Numbered from the stretch's first letter, positions 48,460-56,694 are shown. The stretch: DNA of 64,000 bases from Thermus thermophilus (GCF_019974155.1 NZ_AP025158.1:1550001-1614000); one strand, 5' to 3'. Numbers and translations: made by a program. The notes: generated by a model not told the origin, from the letters alone.

Positions 48460-50046
48460 GTGAAGGCCAAGCCTAAAGCCGCGCGGGAGCGCACCTCAAA
48501 GGAGAGGGCGAAGGCCTTCACCGGAGTCCATGCTCTTCTCGTCTTCCCCTCTGAAGAGGACCGCAAGGCCACCCTGGACCTCATGCGCCGCTTCTCCGCC
48601 GGGGTGCGCTACGCCTACAACCGCCTCCTGGAAGGTCAGACCAGAGAGGAGCTCAAACGGGCAGACGGTTTCCTCTGCACCTCCTTCCGCCTCAACACCC
48701 GCTACGCCGACGACGCGATCCTGAAGGCCCAGGCCGTCCTGGACTCCGCCAGGGAGAGAGGAGAAGACCCCCGGAAGGTGGTCTTCGGGGGGAGAAAGCT
48801 CTTCCAACAGCTCAAGCGCAGGCACCTCTCGGGTAAACCCCTGAGGGAGCTCAAGCGGGAGTGGAGAGAAAGGAGGCAAGGCCTCCTCTACTCCCGGGGA
48901 GACAAGACTAAAGGCGGCAACCTCAACCTGAGGCTTCTCGTGGAAGACGGGGCCTTGCGGCTCCGGATCAACCTTGGGGACGGGAGCTACGCCCACGCCC
49001 TGGTGAAGACGGGCCACCCCAACCTGAGCGCCCTGGTGGGGAGGGTCTACGCCTCCCTCCCCTACAACGTGGCCCTCTCCTTGCGGGAGGGGAAGGTCTA
49101 CGCCACCTTCACCTGGGAGGAGGAAGCCGTTCCTCTTGTGGCCACGAAGGAGAACGGGGTCCTCGCCCTGGACGTGAACTCGGACCCTTACCACCTGGCC
49201 TTAGCCCTCGTCTCCCCCGACGGGAACCTGAGGCGCCACCTCACCCTCTCCCTGGAAGAAGTGGACCGGGCGGAGAACAGGGGAACCAAGGAACTCCTCC
49301 TCTGGAAGGTGGCGCACCAGGTGGTGGCCATAGCCTTGGAGGAAGGCGTGGCCATCGCCACGGAACGCCTGAAGTACCTGAGGAAGTCCAGGAGGGGTGA
49401 CGGCTCGGGAAGGGCTTTCCGCGGGAAGCAACACCGCTTCGCTTACGCCTCCCTTCTCCGGAAGGTCCACTCCTTGGCCCGGAAGAGGGGTGTTCAGGTG
49501 GTGGAGGTGAACCCGCGGGACACCTCCACCATCGGGATGCTCAAGTACGCCCCGCAGCTTTCCCTCTCCAAGGACGTGGCTGCCGCTTACGTCATCGGGA
49601 GAAGGGCCTTGGGATTTGAAGAGAAGCTTCCCAGGGGGTACGAGAGGCTTCTCCGGGACGAACGCTTCAGGGGTCACGTCCAGGGTTTCTACGCCTCCAG
49701 GGTGCAGGAGCTCCGGGCCAAAAAAGCCCAGGAGCGCAACCCCTACCTGAGGCGCAGGCTTTCCCGGGAGATCGGGAGGGCGAAGCGCCACCTGGCTTTG
49801 TTTTCAAGCCTTCAGGGCTCTTCGGGGAGCCAAAGGGAGGTCACCGACGGAAGGAACTCCCCTGGCGTTAATCCCTGGCGGGTCTTGAGGGCAGGCACCT
49901 TCCTTCCCCTCCTCGGGCGCGAGGTGCCGAGGGACCTTTCTCGCCTCAAGCCCATCCTCTTCGGGGGATCGTGGGAGGGGTGGAAGGAAGGTCTAGGTCC
50001 TCCTCCTGGTGGGGGGCCGGGGTGCGCTAATGTGCGCTATACTTGA
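48460..50046 (+). CDS. tnpB: TnpB (IS200/IS605 OrfB-type), zinc-finger-less subfamily
   Basis: The 528-residue ORF has a basic N-terminus (KAKPKAARERTSKERAK), a wedge-like helical region, and a RuvC-like nuclease core: Asp238 in LALDVNSDP, Glu302 in IATERLKYLR, Asp372 in LSLSKDVAAAYVIGRRALG. The usual CxxC zinc ribbon is replaced by NPRDTSTIGMLKYAPQ. No tnpA lies nearby, so this is a solo (IS1341-like) element. Recognisable homology ends near residue 445; the last ~80 codons are proline/glycine-rich and coincide with strong RNA structure. It separates purE from purK. Confidence 0.88.
   Translation: MKAKPKAARERTSKERAKAFTGVHALLVFPSEEDRKATLDLMRRFSAGVRYAYNRLLEGQTREELKRADGFLCTSFRLNTRYADDAILKAQAVLDSARERGEDPRKVVFGGRKLFQQLKRRHLSGKPLRELKREWRERRQGLLYSRGDKTKGGNLNLRLLVEDGALRLRINLGDGSYAHALVKTGHPNLSALVGRVYASLPYNVALSLREGKVYATFTWEEEAVPLVATKENGVLALDVNSDPYHLALALVSPDGNLRRHLTLSLEEVDRAENRGTKELLLWKVAHQVVAIALEEGVAIATERLKYLRKSRRGDGSGRAFRGKQHRFAYASLLRKVHSLARKRGVQVVEVNPRDTSTIGMLKYAPQLSLSKDVAAAYVIGRRALGFEEKLPRGYERLLRDERFRGHVQGFYASRVQELRAKKAQERNPYLRRRLSREIGRAKRHLALFSSLQGSSGSQREVTDGRNSPGVNPWRVLRAGTFLPLLGREVPRDLSRLKPILFGGSWEGWKEGLGPPPGGGPGCANVRYT
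49800..50040 (+). ncRNA. Candidate omega RNA / right end of the tnpB element
   Basis: Nested inverted repeats: CTTGAGG/CCTCAAG (49884-49890, 49944-49950) around GGCACCT/AGGTGCC (49894-49900, 49922-49928). They fall at the 3' end of tnpB, where omega RNAs are encoded. GTGCGCTA occurs twice (50022-50029, 50032-50039) at the presumed edge of the element. Ends are not defined; the guide would be read from beyond the edge. Confidence 0.35.
50038..50043 (+). promoter_or_regulatory. purK -10 box (TATACT)
   Basis: TATACT within the last tnpB codons, 9 nt before the purK GTG. It gives purK a leaderless promoter of its own although purE is 1.7 kb away. Confidence 0.5.
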
Positions 50047-50052
50047 CCAGGC

Positions 50053-51159
50053 GTGATCGGGATCCTGGGCGGAGGGCAACTCGGGCGGATGCTGGCCCTT
50101 GCCGGCTACCCCTTGGGGCTTTCCTTCCGCTTCCTGGACCCCTCCCCCGAGGCCTGCGCCGGGCAGGTGGGGGCGCTCGTGGTGGGGGACTTCCTGGACG
50201 AAGGGGCCCTTTTGCGCTTCGCCGAGGGGCTTGCCCTCGTCACCTACGAGTTTGAGAACGTTCCCGTGGAGGCGGCGAGGCGCCTGGAGGAGAGGCTTCC
50301 CGTGTACCCTTCGCCCCGGGCCCTGGAGGTGGCCCAGGACCGCTTCCGGGAAAAGACCTTCTTCCGGGGCCTCGGCGTGCCCACCCCTCCCTTCCACCCC
50401 GTGGACGGCCCCGAGGACCTGGAGGAGGGCCTTAAGCGGGTAGGCCTCCCCGCCCTCCTCAAGACGAGGCGGGGCGGCTACGACGGCAAGGGGCAGGCCC
50501 TGGTGCGCAAGGAGGAGGAGGCCCTGGAGGCCCTAAGGGCCCTGGGGGGCAGGGGGCTTATTCTGGAGGGCTTCGTCCCCTTTGACCGGGAGGTCTCCCT
50601 GCTCGCCGTCCGGGGCCGGACGGGGGAGGTGGCCTTCTACCCCCTGGTGGAAAACCGCCACCGGGGGGGGATCCTCAGGCTCTCCCTGGCCCCGGCCCCC
50701 GGGGCCAGGGAGGCCCTCCAGAAGAAGGCGGAGGCCTACGCCCTAAGGGCCATGCAGGCCCTGGACTACGTGGGCGTCCTCGCCCTGGAGTTCTTCCAGG
50801 TGGGGGAGGAACTCCTCTTCAACGAGATGGCCCCCCGGGTGCACAACTCCGGCCACTGGACGATAGAAGGGGCGGAGACGAGCCAGTTTGAGAACCACCT
50901 CCGGGCCGTCCTGGGCCTTCCCCTGGGGAGCACCGCCCCCAGGGGCCAAAGCGCCATGGTGAACCTCATCGGGGAGAAGCCCCCCTTCGCCGAGGTCCTG
51001 AAGGTAGAGGGGGCCCACCTCCACTGGTACGGCAAGGCGGTGCGCCCCGGGCGCAAGGTGGGGCACATCACCCTGAGGCGGGACGGCCTAGAGGCCCTGG
51101 AGGAAGGCCTCGCGCGGCTTTCGCGCCTGGTCTCCGAGCTTCCCTGGGAGGGAGTATGA
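50053..51159 (+). CDS. purK: N5-carboxyaminoimidazole ribonucleotide synthetase
   Basis: The 368-residue ATP-grasp enzyme begins VIGILGGGQLGRMLALAG and has LKTRRGGYDGKGQ, ILEGFVPFDREVS, and EMAPRVHNSGHWTIEGA near the active site. It makes N5-CAIR from AIR, bicarbonate and ATP; bicarbonate use is of note beside sbtA. GTG start six bases after the tnpB stop. Its stop overlaps the next gene (ATGA). Confidence 0.96.
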   Translation: MIGILGGGQLGRMLALAGYPLGLSFRFLDPSPEACAGQVGALVVGDFLDEGALLRFAEGLALVTYEFENVPVEAARRLEERLPVYPSPRALEVAQDRFREKTFFRGLGVPTPPFHPVDGPEDLEEGLKRVGLPALLKTRRGGYDGKGQALVRKEEEALEALRALGGRGLILEGFVPFDREVSLLAVRGRTGEVAFYPLVENRHRGGILRLSLAPAPGAREALQKKAEAYALRAMQALDYVGVLALEFFQVGEELLFNEMAPRVHNSGHWTIEGAETSQFENHLRAVLGLPLGSTAPRGQSAMVNLIGEKPPFAEVLKVEGAHLHWYGKAVRPGRKVGHITLRRDGLEALEEGLARLSRLVSELPWEGV

Positions 51160-52210
51160 CCATCTCCGAGCTGGAGGAAACCCTTAAGGAGGAGGCCCGG
51201 TTCTTCCTCAGCCGGGCCCGGGGGCTTAGGGGCCCCCACACGGAGGACCTCTTCGCCCGCAAGGTGTACATCGGCCCCGAGGACGTGTACGTGGAGAACT
51301 ACCCCCGCCGCCCGCTGGCGGTTTTCAACCCCGGGGCGGTGCTGGAGGGGGAGGTGGTCCACCTCTTCCCCCGCCTCGTCTTTGAGTACTACAGCTACGC
51401 CTCCGCCATCGGCCACGCCGCCCTGCCGCTAAAGGACCTCCTCGCGGGGCGGATCCCCAGGCCCCTCCCCGTGCGCATCCTCCTCTACCCCACGGAGCTC
51501 TTTGAGGCGGTGCGGGGGTGCGAGGACGCCCGGGCCCACCGCCAGGAGGGGGGTACGCCCTCTTCTACACGGGGGTGGGGAAGCTGGGGGACGCCCGCAA
51601 CACCGACAGCAAGGAGGTCTTCACCGCCATCCTCTCCCTGGCGGAGTTTGACGAGGCCTTCCAGCTCAAGCGGAAGGCCCCCATCCGCATCGGCCTCGCC
51701 GGGGAGGAGACGGGGCTTGCCCTCTACCTCCCCACCAAGAACGCCACCTTCCTCGAGGGGGACCACATCCTCCTCAGGCCCAGCCTCTCGGGCCTTCCCG
51801 ACCTCTGCTGGCGGGGCAGGCTGGACCTCAAGACCCTCAAGGCCTACGACCTCCGGCCCGTCCTCGCCCCGGAGGCCTTTGAGTACAAGGTGGGCTGGTC
51901 CACCAACGCCCTGAGGCTCCCCGACGGCACCTACCTCGTGGCCTACCACGGGATCCTCCGCCACGACCTCTCCTACCGCCACGGCTTCATGCGCCTAAGC
52001 CCGGAAGGGCGGCCTCTGGGGCTTTCCCACTACCTCCTCGCCCCCCAGGGCCTAGCGGAGTGCTACGGGGACCGCCCCCTCACCCTCTACGGCAACGGCC
52101 TCCTCCTCCACGGGGAGGAGCTCGTCTTCGTGGGGGGCGTGGGGGACTACGCCATCGGGGTCTTCACCGCGCCCCTGGAGGAGGTGCTGAAGCGGGTGGT
52201 GCCCCTCTAA
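51156..52210 (+). pseudogene. GH130-type glycoside phosphorylase/hydrolase, frameshifted in a G6 run
   Basis: From ATG 51156 the frame gives residues up to FEAVRGCEDARAHRQEGG; the rest, GYALFYTGVGKLGDARNT onwards to VVPL*, is in the +1 frame from about 51554 to 52210. One extra G in the six-G run 51548-51553 restores a 351-residue GH130-like protein with the GCEDAR motif (usually GPEDPR) and a five-bladed propeller pattern. GH130 enzymes phosphorolyse mannosides. Either a real lesion or a homopolymer error. The start overlaps purK by 4 bases. Confidence 0.75.
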
Positions 52211-52233
52211 GGCCAAGCCCCTGCCCCAAAGGG

Positions 52234-52239
52234 TATAAT
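52234..52239 (+). promoter_or_regulatory. Promoter -10 (TATAAT) of the PaaK-like ligase gene
   Basis: Consensus TATAAT 25 nt before the GTG 52265, followed by AAGGAGGT at 52253-52260. Confidence 0.55.
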
Positions 52240-52264
52240 CCCACCCAAGCCGAAGGAGGTGGAC

Positions 52265-53401
52265 GTGGACCGGCTTGCGAGGTTCAGAGAAGTGGTGGCC
52301 AAGGCGAAGGCCCATCCCGTCTACCGGGAGAAGCTCCGCGACGTGGACCCGGAAAAGCTCACCCTAAAGGACCTCTCCTCCCTCCCCCCCACCACCCGGG
52401 AGGAGTGGCTCGCCTACCTCGGGGAAAACCCCAAGCCCCCGGAAGGGGCGAGCCTCATGCACCTCACCCCAAGCCCCGTACTGGGCTGGATGCCCGAGTA
52501 CCTCTCCCAGGAGGACCTCCACTACCAGGCCGAGGCCCTGGCCGCGCACTACCGCCGGATGGGGCTGGTGGGGAAAAGGGTCCTGGTGGCCTTCAGCTAC
52601 CACGTCTTCGCCGGGGGGTGGCTCTTCCACCAGGCCCTTTGGCGGGCGGGAAACCTGGTCTTTCCCCACGGGCCCGGGGAGGCGAAGCGGGTGGCGGAGC
52701 TCGGGGAGCGCTACGGCTTTGACGTCCTCGTCACCAACCCCTCCTTCGCCCTGAAGGTAGCCCAGGCGGGGGGGCGGTTCCCCCTGCTCCTTGCCGGAGG
52801 GGAGCCTTTCACCTCCGTGCCGGGCTTCAGGGAGCGGGTGGAGGAAGCCCTGGGGGGCGTGGCCCTGGACGCCTACGGCACCAGTGAGCTCGGCATCGTG
52901 GCCGGGGAGCGGATGGAGAAGGACGGGCTCTGGGAGATCCCGGAGATGGCCGTCCTCGAGGTCCTGGACCCCGAGACCTTAAGGCCCGTGGCGGACGGGG
53001 AGAAGGGGGAGCTCGTGGTCACCGCCTTAAGCCGCACCCTCATGCCCATGGTGCGCTTCCGCACCGGGGACCTGGCGGTGGCGGAAAGGCGGGAGGGCCT
53101 CACGGTGCTTCCCCGCGGGGTCTTCGGCCGCACGGACCAGATGGTGAAGGTGAAGGGGGTCAAGCTCTACCCCACGGAGCTCGCCCCCATCCTGGCGGGC
53201 TTTGGCCTGGACCCCAAGGGCTTCCAGGTGGTGGTGGAGAGGAAGCTGGAAGGCACCGACAAGCTCGTCCTCCGCCTCAAGGCGGAAAAGGTTCCCCCCG
53301 GCCTCTTTGAGGCCATCCAGAAGGCCACGGGGCTCAAGGTGGACGAGGCGGAGCTGGTGGAAACCCTGGAAGGGGGCCTCCTGGTGGACCGCCGCTTCTG
53401 A
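52265..53401 (+). CDS. PaaK-like AMP-forming ligase
   Basis: A 378-residue member of the phenylacetate-CoA ligase-like branch of ANL enzymes: LLAGGEPFTSVPGFRERVE, DAYGTSELGIVAGE (adenine contact), RFRTGDLAV and GRTDQMVKVKGVKLYPTEL. It is shorter than PaaK (~430) and lacks a clear Ser/Thr/Gly-rich P-loop in the N-terminal part (LTPSPVLGW stands there), so its acid substrate, and whether CoA is used, are uncertain. GTG 52265 has better ribosome-binding-site spacing than GTG 52259. Confidence 0.82.
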   Translation: MDRLARFREVVAKAKAHPVYREKLRDVDPEKLTLKDLSSLPPTTREEWLAYLGENPKPPEGASLMHLTPSPVLGWMPEYLSQEDLHYQAEALAAHYRRMGLVGKRVLVAFSYHVFAGGWLFHQALWRAGNLVFPHGPGEAKRVAELGERYGFDVLVTNPSFALKVAQAGGRFPLLLAGGEPFTSVPGFRERVEEALGGVALDAYGTSELGIVAGERMEKDGLWEIPEMAVLEVLDPETLRPVADGEKGELVVTALSRTLMPMVRFRTGDLAVAERREGLTVLPRGVFGRTDQMVKVKGVKLYPTELAPILAGFGLDPKGFQVVVERKLEGTDKLVLRLKAEKVPPGLFEAIQKATGLKVDEAELVETLEGGLLVDRRF

Positions 53402-53441
53402 AGGGCCCCGGGGGCTCCCGAAGAGGGCGGGGAAAGAGGGC

Positions 53442-53771
53442 ATGACACCCCTGGAAGCCTTCCAGATCCTTGACCTAAGGGTGGGGCGGGTCCTCCGGGC
53501 GGAGCCCCACGAGAAGGCGCGCAAGCCCAGCTACAAGCTCTGGGTAGACCTCGGGCCCCTCGGGGTGAAGCAGAGCTCGGCCCAGATCACGGACCTCTAC
53601 CGCCCCGAGGACCTGGTGGGCCGGCTCGTGGTCTGCGCCGTGAACCTCGGGGCCAAGCGGGTGGCGGGCTTCCTCTCCGAGGTCCTGGTCCTCGGGGTCC
53701 CCGACGAGGCGGGGCGGGTGGTCCTCCTCGCCCCGGACCGGGAGGTGCCCCTGGGGGGGAAGGTGTTCTAA
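53442..53771 (+). CDS. csaA: CsaA-type tRNA-binding-domain protein
   Basis: The 109-residue protein is a single EMAP/OB-fold tRNA-binding domain: FQILDLRVGRVLRAEPHEKAR, YKLWVDLGPLGVKQSSAQIT, VCAVNLGAKRVAGFLSEVLVLG. CsaA dimers bind tRNA or act as export chaperones in Bacillus; a Thermus structure of this size is known. ATG 53442 lies 40 nt after the ligase gene. Confidence 0.93.
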   Translation: MTPLEAFQILDLRVGRVLRAEPHEKARKPSYKLWVDLGPLGVKQSSAQITDLYRPEDLVGRLVVCAVNLGAKRVAGFLSEVLVLGVPDEAGRVVLLAPDREVPLGGKVF

Positions 53772-53786
53772 AGACCCCGCCCCCGC

Positions 53787-55085
53787 CTACCCCGCAAGGA
53801 GGCGGTGAAAGCGCCTTAGGACCTCCACCCCCTTCTCCAGGTTCACCAGGTCCAGCTTCTCGTTGGGGGCGTGGAGGTTGTCGTCGGGAAGCCCCAGGCC
53901 CAGAAGGACGATGGGCGCCCCCAGGGTCTCCTTGAGCTCGGCCACCACGGGGATCGTCCCGCCCTCCCGGGTGTAAACGGGGGGCCTTCCCCAGACCTCC
54001 TCCAGGGCCCGAGCCATGAGGCGCATGGGGGGGCTAAAGGGGTCGGTGAGGACGGGCCTGCCCCCGTGGAGCCTCCGCACCTCCAGGGCGTAGCCCGGGG
54101 GGCAGACCGCCTTCAGGTGGGCCTCGGCCCGCTCCGCCACCTCCTCCGGGTCCTGGTCGGGCACCAGGCGCATGGAGAGCTTCATCCCCGCCTCGGCGGG
54201 GATCACCGTCTTGGAGCCCTCCCCCTGGTAGCCGCCCCAGATGCCGTTCGGGTCCAGGGTGGGCCGGGCCCAAAGCCTTTCCAAGGGGGCGTAGCCCTCC
54301 TCCCCCGGGAGAACCTCCACCCCGAGCTCCCGCTTCAGGGCCTCCTCGTCCAGGCTGGGCCAGAGGGCCTTTTCCTCCTCGGGGACGGGGCGCACCCTCT
54401 CGTAGAAGCCCGGGATCAGGACCCTCCCCGTCCTCTCGTCCTTCAACCGGGCGAGGAGCCACCCCAGGGCCTGGATGGGGTTCGGGGCCACGCCCCCGAA
54501 AGCCCCCGAGTGGAGGTCCCGCCTCGCCCCCCTAAGGCGCACCTCCAGGTAGCAAAGCCCCCGGAGGCCGTAGGTGAGGGTCGGGGTGTGGGGGGCGAAC
54601 ATGGCCCCGTCGGAGACGATCACCACGTCCGCCCGGAGCTTCTCCCGGTTCGCCCGCACGAAAGGGGGGAGGTGGGGGCTTCCGATCTCCTCCTCCCCTT
54701 CCACCAGGAACTTCAGGTTGACCGGGGCCTCCTCCGCCGCGAGGACGTGGGCGAAGAGCTGCCCCTTGTCGTCGGAGGCCCCCCGGGCGTAGATCCGGCC
54801 CTCCCGCACCACCGGGGAGAAGGGCGGGCTTTCCCAAAGCTCCAGGGGATCGGGGGGCTGGACGTCGTAGTGGCCGTAGACGAGGACTGTGGGGGCCTTC
54901 TCGTCCACGAACCGCTCGGCGTAGAGGATGGGGTGGAGAGGGGTCTCGTGGAGCTCGGTGCGGAAGCCCCGGGCCTCAAGCCTCTCCGCAAGCCAAAGGG
55001 CCGCCCGGCGCACGTCCTCCCGCCGGGCCGGGTCGGTGGAGACGGAGGGGATGGAGAGAAAGGCAAAAAGCTCGGTGAGGTCCAC
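53787..55085 (-). CDS. M20 family metallopeptidase (dipeptidase type)
   Basis: A 432-residue M20 enzyme with the zinc ligands and catalytic residues in LVYGHYDVQPP (His, Asp), ARGASDDKGQ (bridging Asp), EGEEEIGSP (catalytic Glu and ligand), SDGAM and the final NLHAPNEKLDL (His). A dimerisation lid domain lies in the middle. It probably cleaves dipeptides or deacylates amino acids. GTG 55085 is leaderless behind TAGGGT (55097-55092). Converges on csaA. Confidence 0.92.
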   Translation of the reverse strand: MDLTELFAFLSIPSVSTDPARREDVRRAALWLAERLEARGFRTELHETPLHPILYAERFVDEKAPTVLVYGHYDVQPPDPLELWESPPFSPVVREGRIYARGASDDKGQLFAHVLAAEEAPVNLKFLVEGEEEIGSPHLPPFVRANREKLRADVVIVSDGAMFAPHTPTLTYGLRGLCYLEVRLRGARRDLHSGAFGGVAPNPIQALGWLLARLKDERTGRVLIPGFYERVRPVPEEEKALWPSLDEEALKRELGVEVLPGEEGYAPLERLWARPTLDPNGIWGGYQGEGSKTVIPAEAGMKLSMRLVPDQDPEEVAERAEAHLKAVCPPGYALEVRRLHGGRPVLTDPFSPPMRLMARALEEVWGRPPVYTREGGTIPVVAELKETLGAPIVLLGLGLPDDNLHAPNEKLDLVNLEKGVEVLRRFHRLLAG

Positions 55086-55091
55086 GAGGAT

Positions 55092-55097
55092 ACCCTA
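55092..55097 (-). promoter_or_regulatory. Leaderless -10 box TAGGGT before the M20 peptidase gene
   Basis: On the minus strand TAGGGT, 6 nt before GTG 55085. Confidence 0.45.
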
Positions 55098-55128
55098 AAC
55101 GCCCGCACCTCGTTCCCGCAACCGGGGT

Positions 55129-55830
55129 TTAGCCCCCGCCCAAGGCCTCCTCCTTCTCCTTCTCCAAGAGGAGGAGCTTGAGCCTGGCCACCTCGGCCTC
55201 AAAGCGGGCCTGCAGGGCCTCGAGCTCCGCCCGAAGCCGCATGATCTCCTCCACCCCCGCGAGGTTCACCCCCAGCTCCTGCGTCAGGCGGCGGATCTCC
55301 CTCAGCTTCTCAATGTCCCGCTCCGAGTAAAGCCGCGTCTTCCCACTGGACCGCTTCGGCTTGATCAAACCCTTCCGCTCGTAAAGCCTTAGCGTCTGCG
55401 GGTGCATCTCCACAAGCTCCGCCGCCACTGAAATCACGTACACGGGGCGGTCCTTGGGAGAGGGCTTCTCCGTCTGGCCGGGCGGGGGCAGGGCCTTCCG
55501 CTCCAGCTCCTGGAAGCGGTCCCCGATCTCCGCCTTGAGCCTGGCCACCTCGGCCTCAAAGCGGGCCTGCAGGGCCTCGAGCTCCGCCCGAAGCCGCATG
55601 ATCTCCTCCACCCCCGCGAGGTTCACCCCCAGCTCCTGCGTCAGGCGGCGGATCTCCCTCAGCTTCTCAATGTCCCGCTCCGAGTAAAGCCGCGTCTTCC
55701 CACTGGACCGCTTCGGTTTGATCAAACCCTTCCGCTCGTAAAGCCTTAGCGTCTGCGGGTGCATCTCCACAAGCTCCGCCGCCACTGAAATCACGTACAC
55801 GGGGCGGTCCTTGTCCACCACCTTGTCCAT
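55129..55830 (-). CDS. hspR: HspR-type MerR regulator, tandem-duplicated in one ORF
   Basis: The 233-residue ORF carries two HspR modules in tandem: residues 7-99 and 126-218, each with a MerR helix-turn-helix ([20 protein letters not shown]), the HspR wing ([17 protein letters not shown]) and [14 protein letters not shown], then a coiled coil. The protein modules are identical; the linker is [20 protein letters not shown]. HspR normally is one module that dimerises and represses dnaK/clpB genes with DnaK. The ATG 55830 overlaps an inverted repeat and ribosome-binding site upstream. Confidence 0.93.
   Translation of the reverse strand: MDKVVDKDRPVYVISVAAELVEMHPQTLRLYERKGLIKPKRSSGKTRLYSERDIEKLREIRRLTQELGVNLAGVEEIMRLRAELEALQARFEAEVARLKAEIGDRFQELERKALPPPGQTEKPSPKDRPVYVISVAAELVEMHPQTLRLYERKGLIKPKRSSGKTRLYSERDIEKLREIRRLTQELGVNLAGVEEIMRLRAELEALQARFEAEVARLKLLLLEKEKEEALGGG
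55177..55456. repeat. 280-bp direct repeat within hspR, copy B
   Basis: Matches 55534-55813 with a 357-bp period; the only difference is C at 55360 versus T at 55717 (both silent in the protein). Confidence 0.97.
55534..55813. repeat. 280-bp direct repeat within hspR, copy A
   Basis: See copy B. The near-perfect identity points to recent duplication or ongoing gene conversion. Confidence 0.97.
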
Positions 55831-55835
55831 AAGCC

Positions 55836-55854
55836 CTTAGCTCCTCCCGCTAAG
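55836..55854 (-). promoter_or_regulatory. HAIR-like inverted repeat over the hspR ribosome-binding site
   Basis: CTTAGC-N7-GCTAAG. The 7-nt centre contains the Shine-Dalgarno (minus GGGAGGA), and N7 spacing equals that of the HspR operator HAIR (CTTGAGT-N7-ACTCAAG), though the arms differ. Confidence 0.4.
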
Positions 55855-55871
55855 CCCCTCTATCCCCGGAC

Positions 55872-55877
55872 ATTATA
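55872..55877 (-). promoter_or_regulatory. hspR -10 box (TATAAT)
   Basis: On the minus strand consensus TATAAT, 41 nt before the hspR ATG and touching the iclR stop codon. Confidence 0.5.
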
Positions 55878-56631
55878 CCTCGCCTGTGTACCCGAGGCGC
55901 AGGGAAGCTCTCCGGGCCGCCTCCACCACCCGGGGGGCGAGGCGGTGGGCCTCCTCCAGGGAGAGGCGGCTTGCGGGGGCGGAGAGGGAGAGGGCGGCCA
56001 CCACGCCCCCTGAGGCCCCGAAGACGGGGGCGGCCACGCACCGCACCCCGAGCTCCTTCTCCTCGTTGTCCAGGGCGTAGCCCCGCCCGCGCACCGCCTC
56101 AAGCTCCCGAAGGAGGTCGGGAAGCCGGGTGAGGGTGTGGGGGGTGTAGGGCGTGAGGCTAAGCCCCTCGGGCACCCCCAGATAGGCCAGGAAGACCTTC
56201 CCCACCCCCGTGGCGTGGAGGGGGGCCCGGGAGCCGGGGGCGGTGAAGAGGCGGACGAGCTTCGTCCCCTCCACCTGGTCCAGGTACAACGCCTCCCGCC
56301 CCAGGGGCACCGCCAGGTTCACGCTCTCCCCCGTCTCCCTCGCCAGGGCCTCCATCTCGGGGCGGACCGCCTGGGAAAGCGAACGCTTGGGGTAGGCCTG
56401 GCCCACGGCGAAGGCCTTGGGCCCCACCCGGTAGACCCCGCCCTCCTCCTCCACGAAGCCCGCCTGGGCCAGGGCCCTGAGGAGGCGGTAGAGGGTGCTC
56501 TTGGAAAGCCCCGTGCGCCCGGCGAGCTCCCCCAAGCCCGCCGCCTCCAAGGCCGCCAGGGCCTCGAGGACCCGAAGCCCCCTCTCCAGGGTCTTCACCG
56601 CCTGGGGCGGCTTCTCCCGCGGACGCGCCAT
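55873..56631 (-). CDS. IclR family transcriptional regulator
   Basis: A 252-residue regulator with an N-terminal winged helix (LGELAGRTGLSKSTLYRLLRAL, residues 30-51) and an IclR effector domain (LHATGVGKVFLAYL, RGYALDNEEKELGVRCVAAPVF, which includes the conserved Cys). It faces malate synthase across a palindrome, so it probably controls glyoxylate/glycolate use. ATG 56631 is leaderless: -35 TTGAAA, 17 nt, -10 TACCCT, 7 nt. An upstream in-frame start would run over the operator. Confidence 0.92.
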   Translation of the reverse strand: MARPREKPPQAVKTLERGLRVLEALAALEAAGLGELAGRTGLSKSTLYRLLRALAQAGFVEEEGGVYRVGPKAFAVGQAYPKRSLSQAVRPEMEALARETGESVNLAVPLGREALYLDQVEGTKLVRLFTAPGSRAPLHATGVGKVFLAYLGVPEGLSLTPYTPHTLTRLPDLLRELEAVRGRGYALDNEEKELGVRCVAAPVFGASGGVVAALSLSAPASRLSLEEAHRLAPRVVEAARRASLRLGYTGEV

Positions 56632-56638
56632 GCCGCTT

Positions 56639-56667
56639 AGGGTAACGGGGGCGGCCCCGTTTTTCAA
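56639..56667 (-). promoter_or_regulatory. iclR promoter
   Basis: On the minus strand TTGAAA (56667-56662), 17-nt spacer, TACCCT (56644-56639), then 7 nt to the start codon. Its -35 overlaps the palindrome. Confidence 0.65.
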
Positions 56668-56694
56668 GATGCAAAAAATCTTTTTGCTTCTTGA
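56664..56694. promoter_or_regulatory. 31-bp palindromic operator between iclR and aceB
   Basis: Arms TCAAGATGCAAAAA and TTTTTGCTTCTTGA (14 bp, one mismatch) around ATC. It overlaps the -35 boxes of both divergent promoters (TTGAAA of iclR, TTGACA of aceB), so a bound IclR dimer pair could block both. Confidence 0.75.

Noticed and set aside
52259-52264. GTG 52259 as start of the PaaK-like ligase
   Set aside because: It overlaps the Shine-Dalgarno AAGGAGGT itself; GTG 52265 has workable spacing.
55177-55813. CRISPR-like or satellite repeat
   Set aside because: There are only two copies, and both encode the same HspR module in frame; it is an intragenic duplication.
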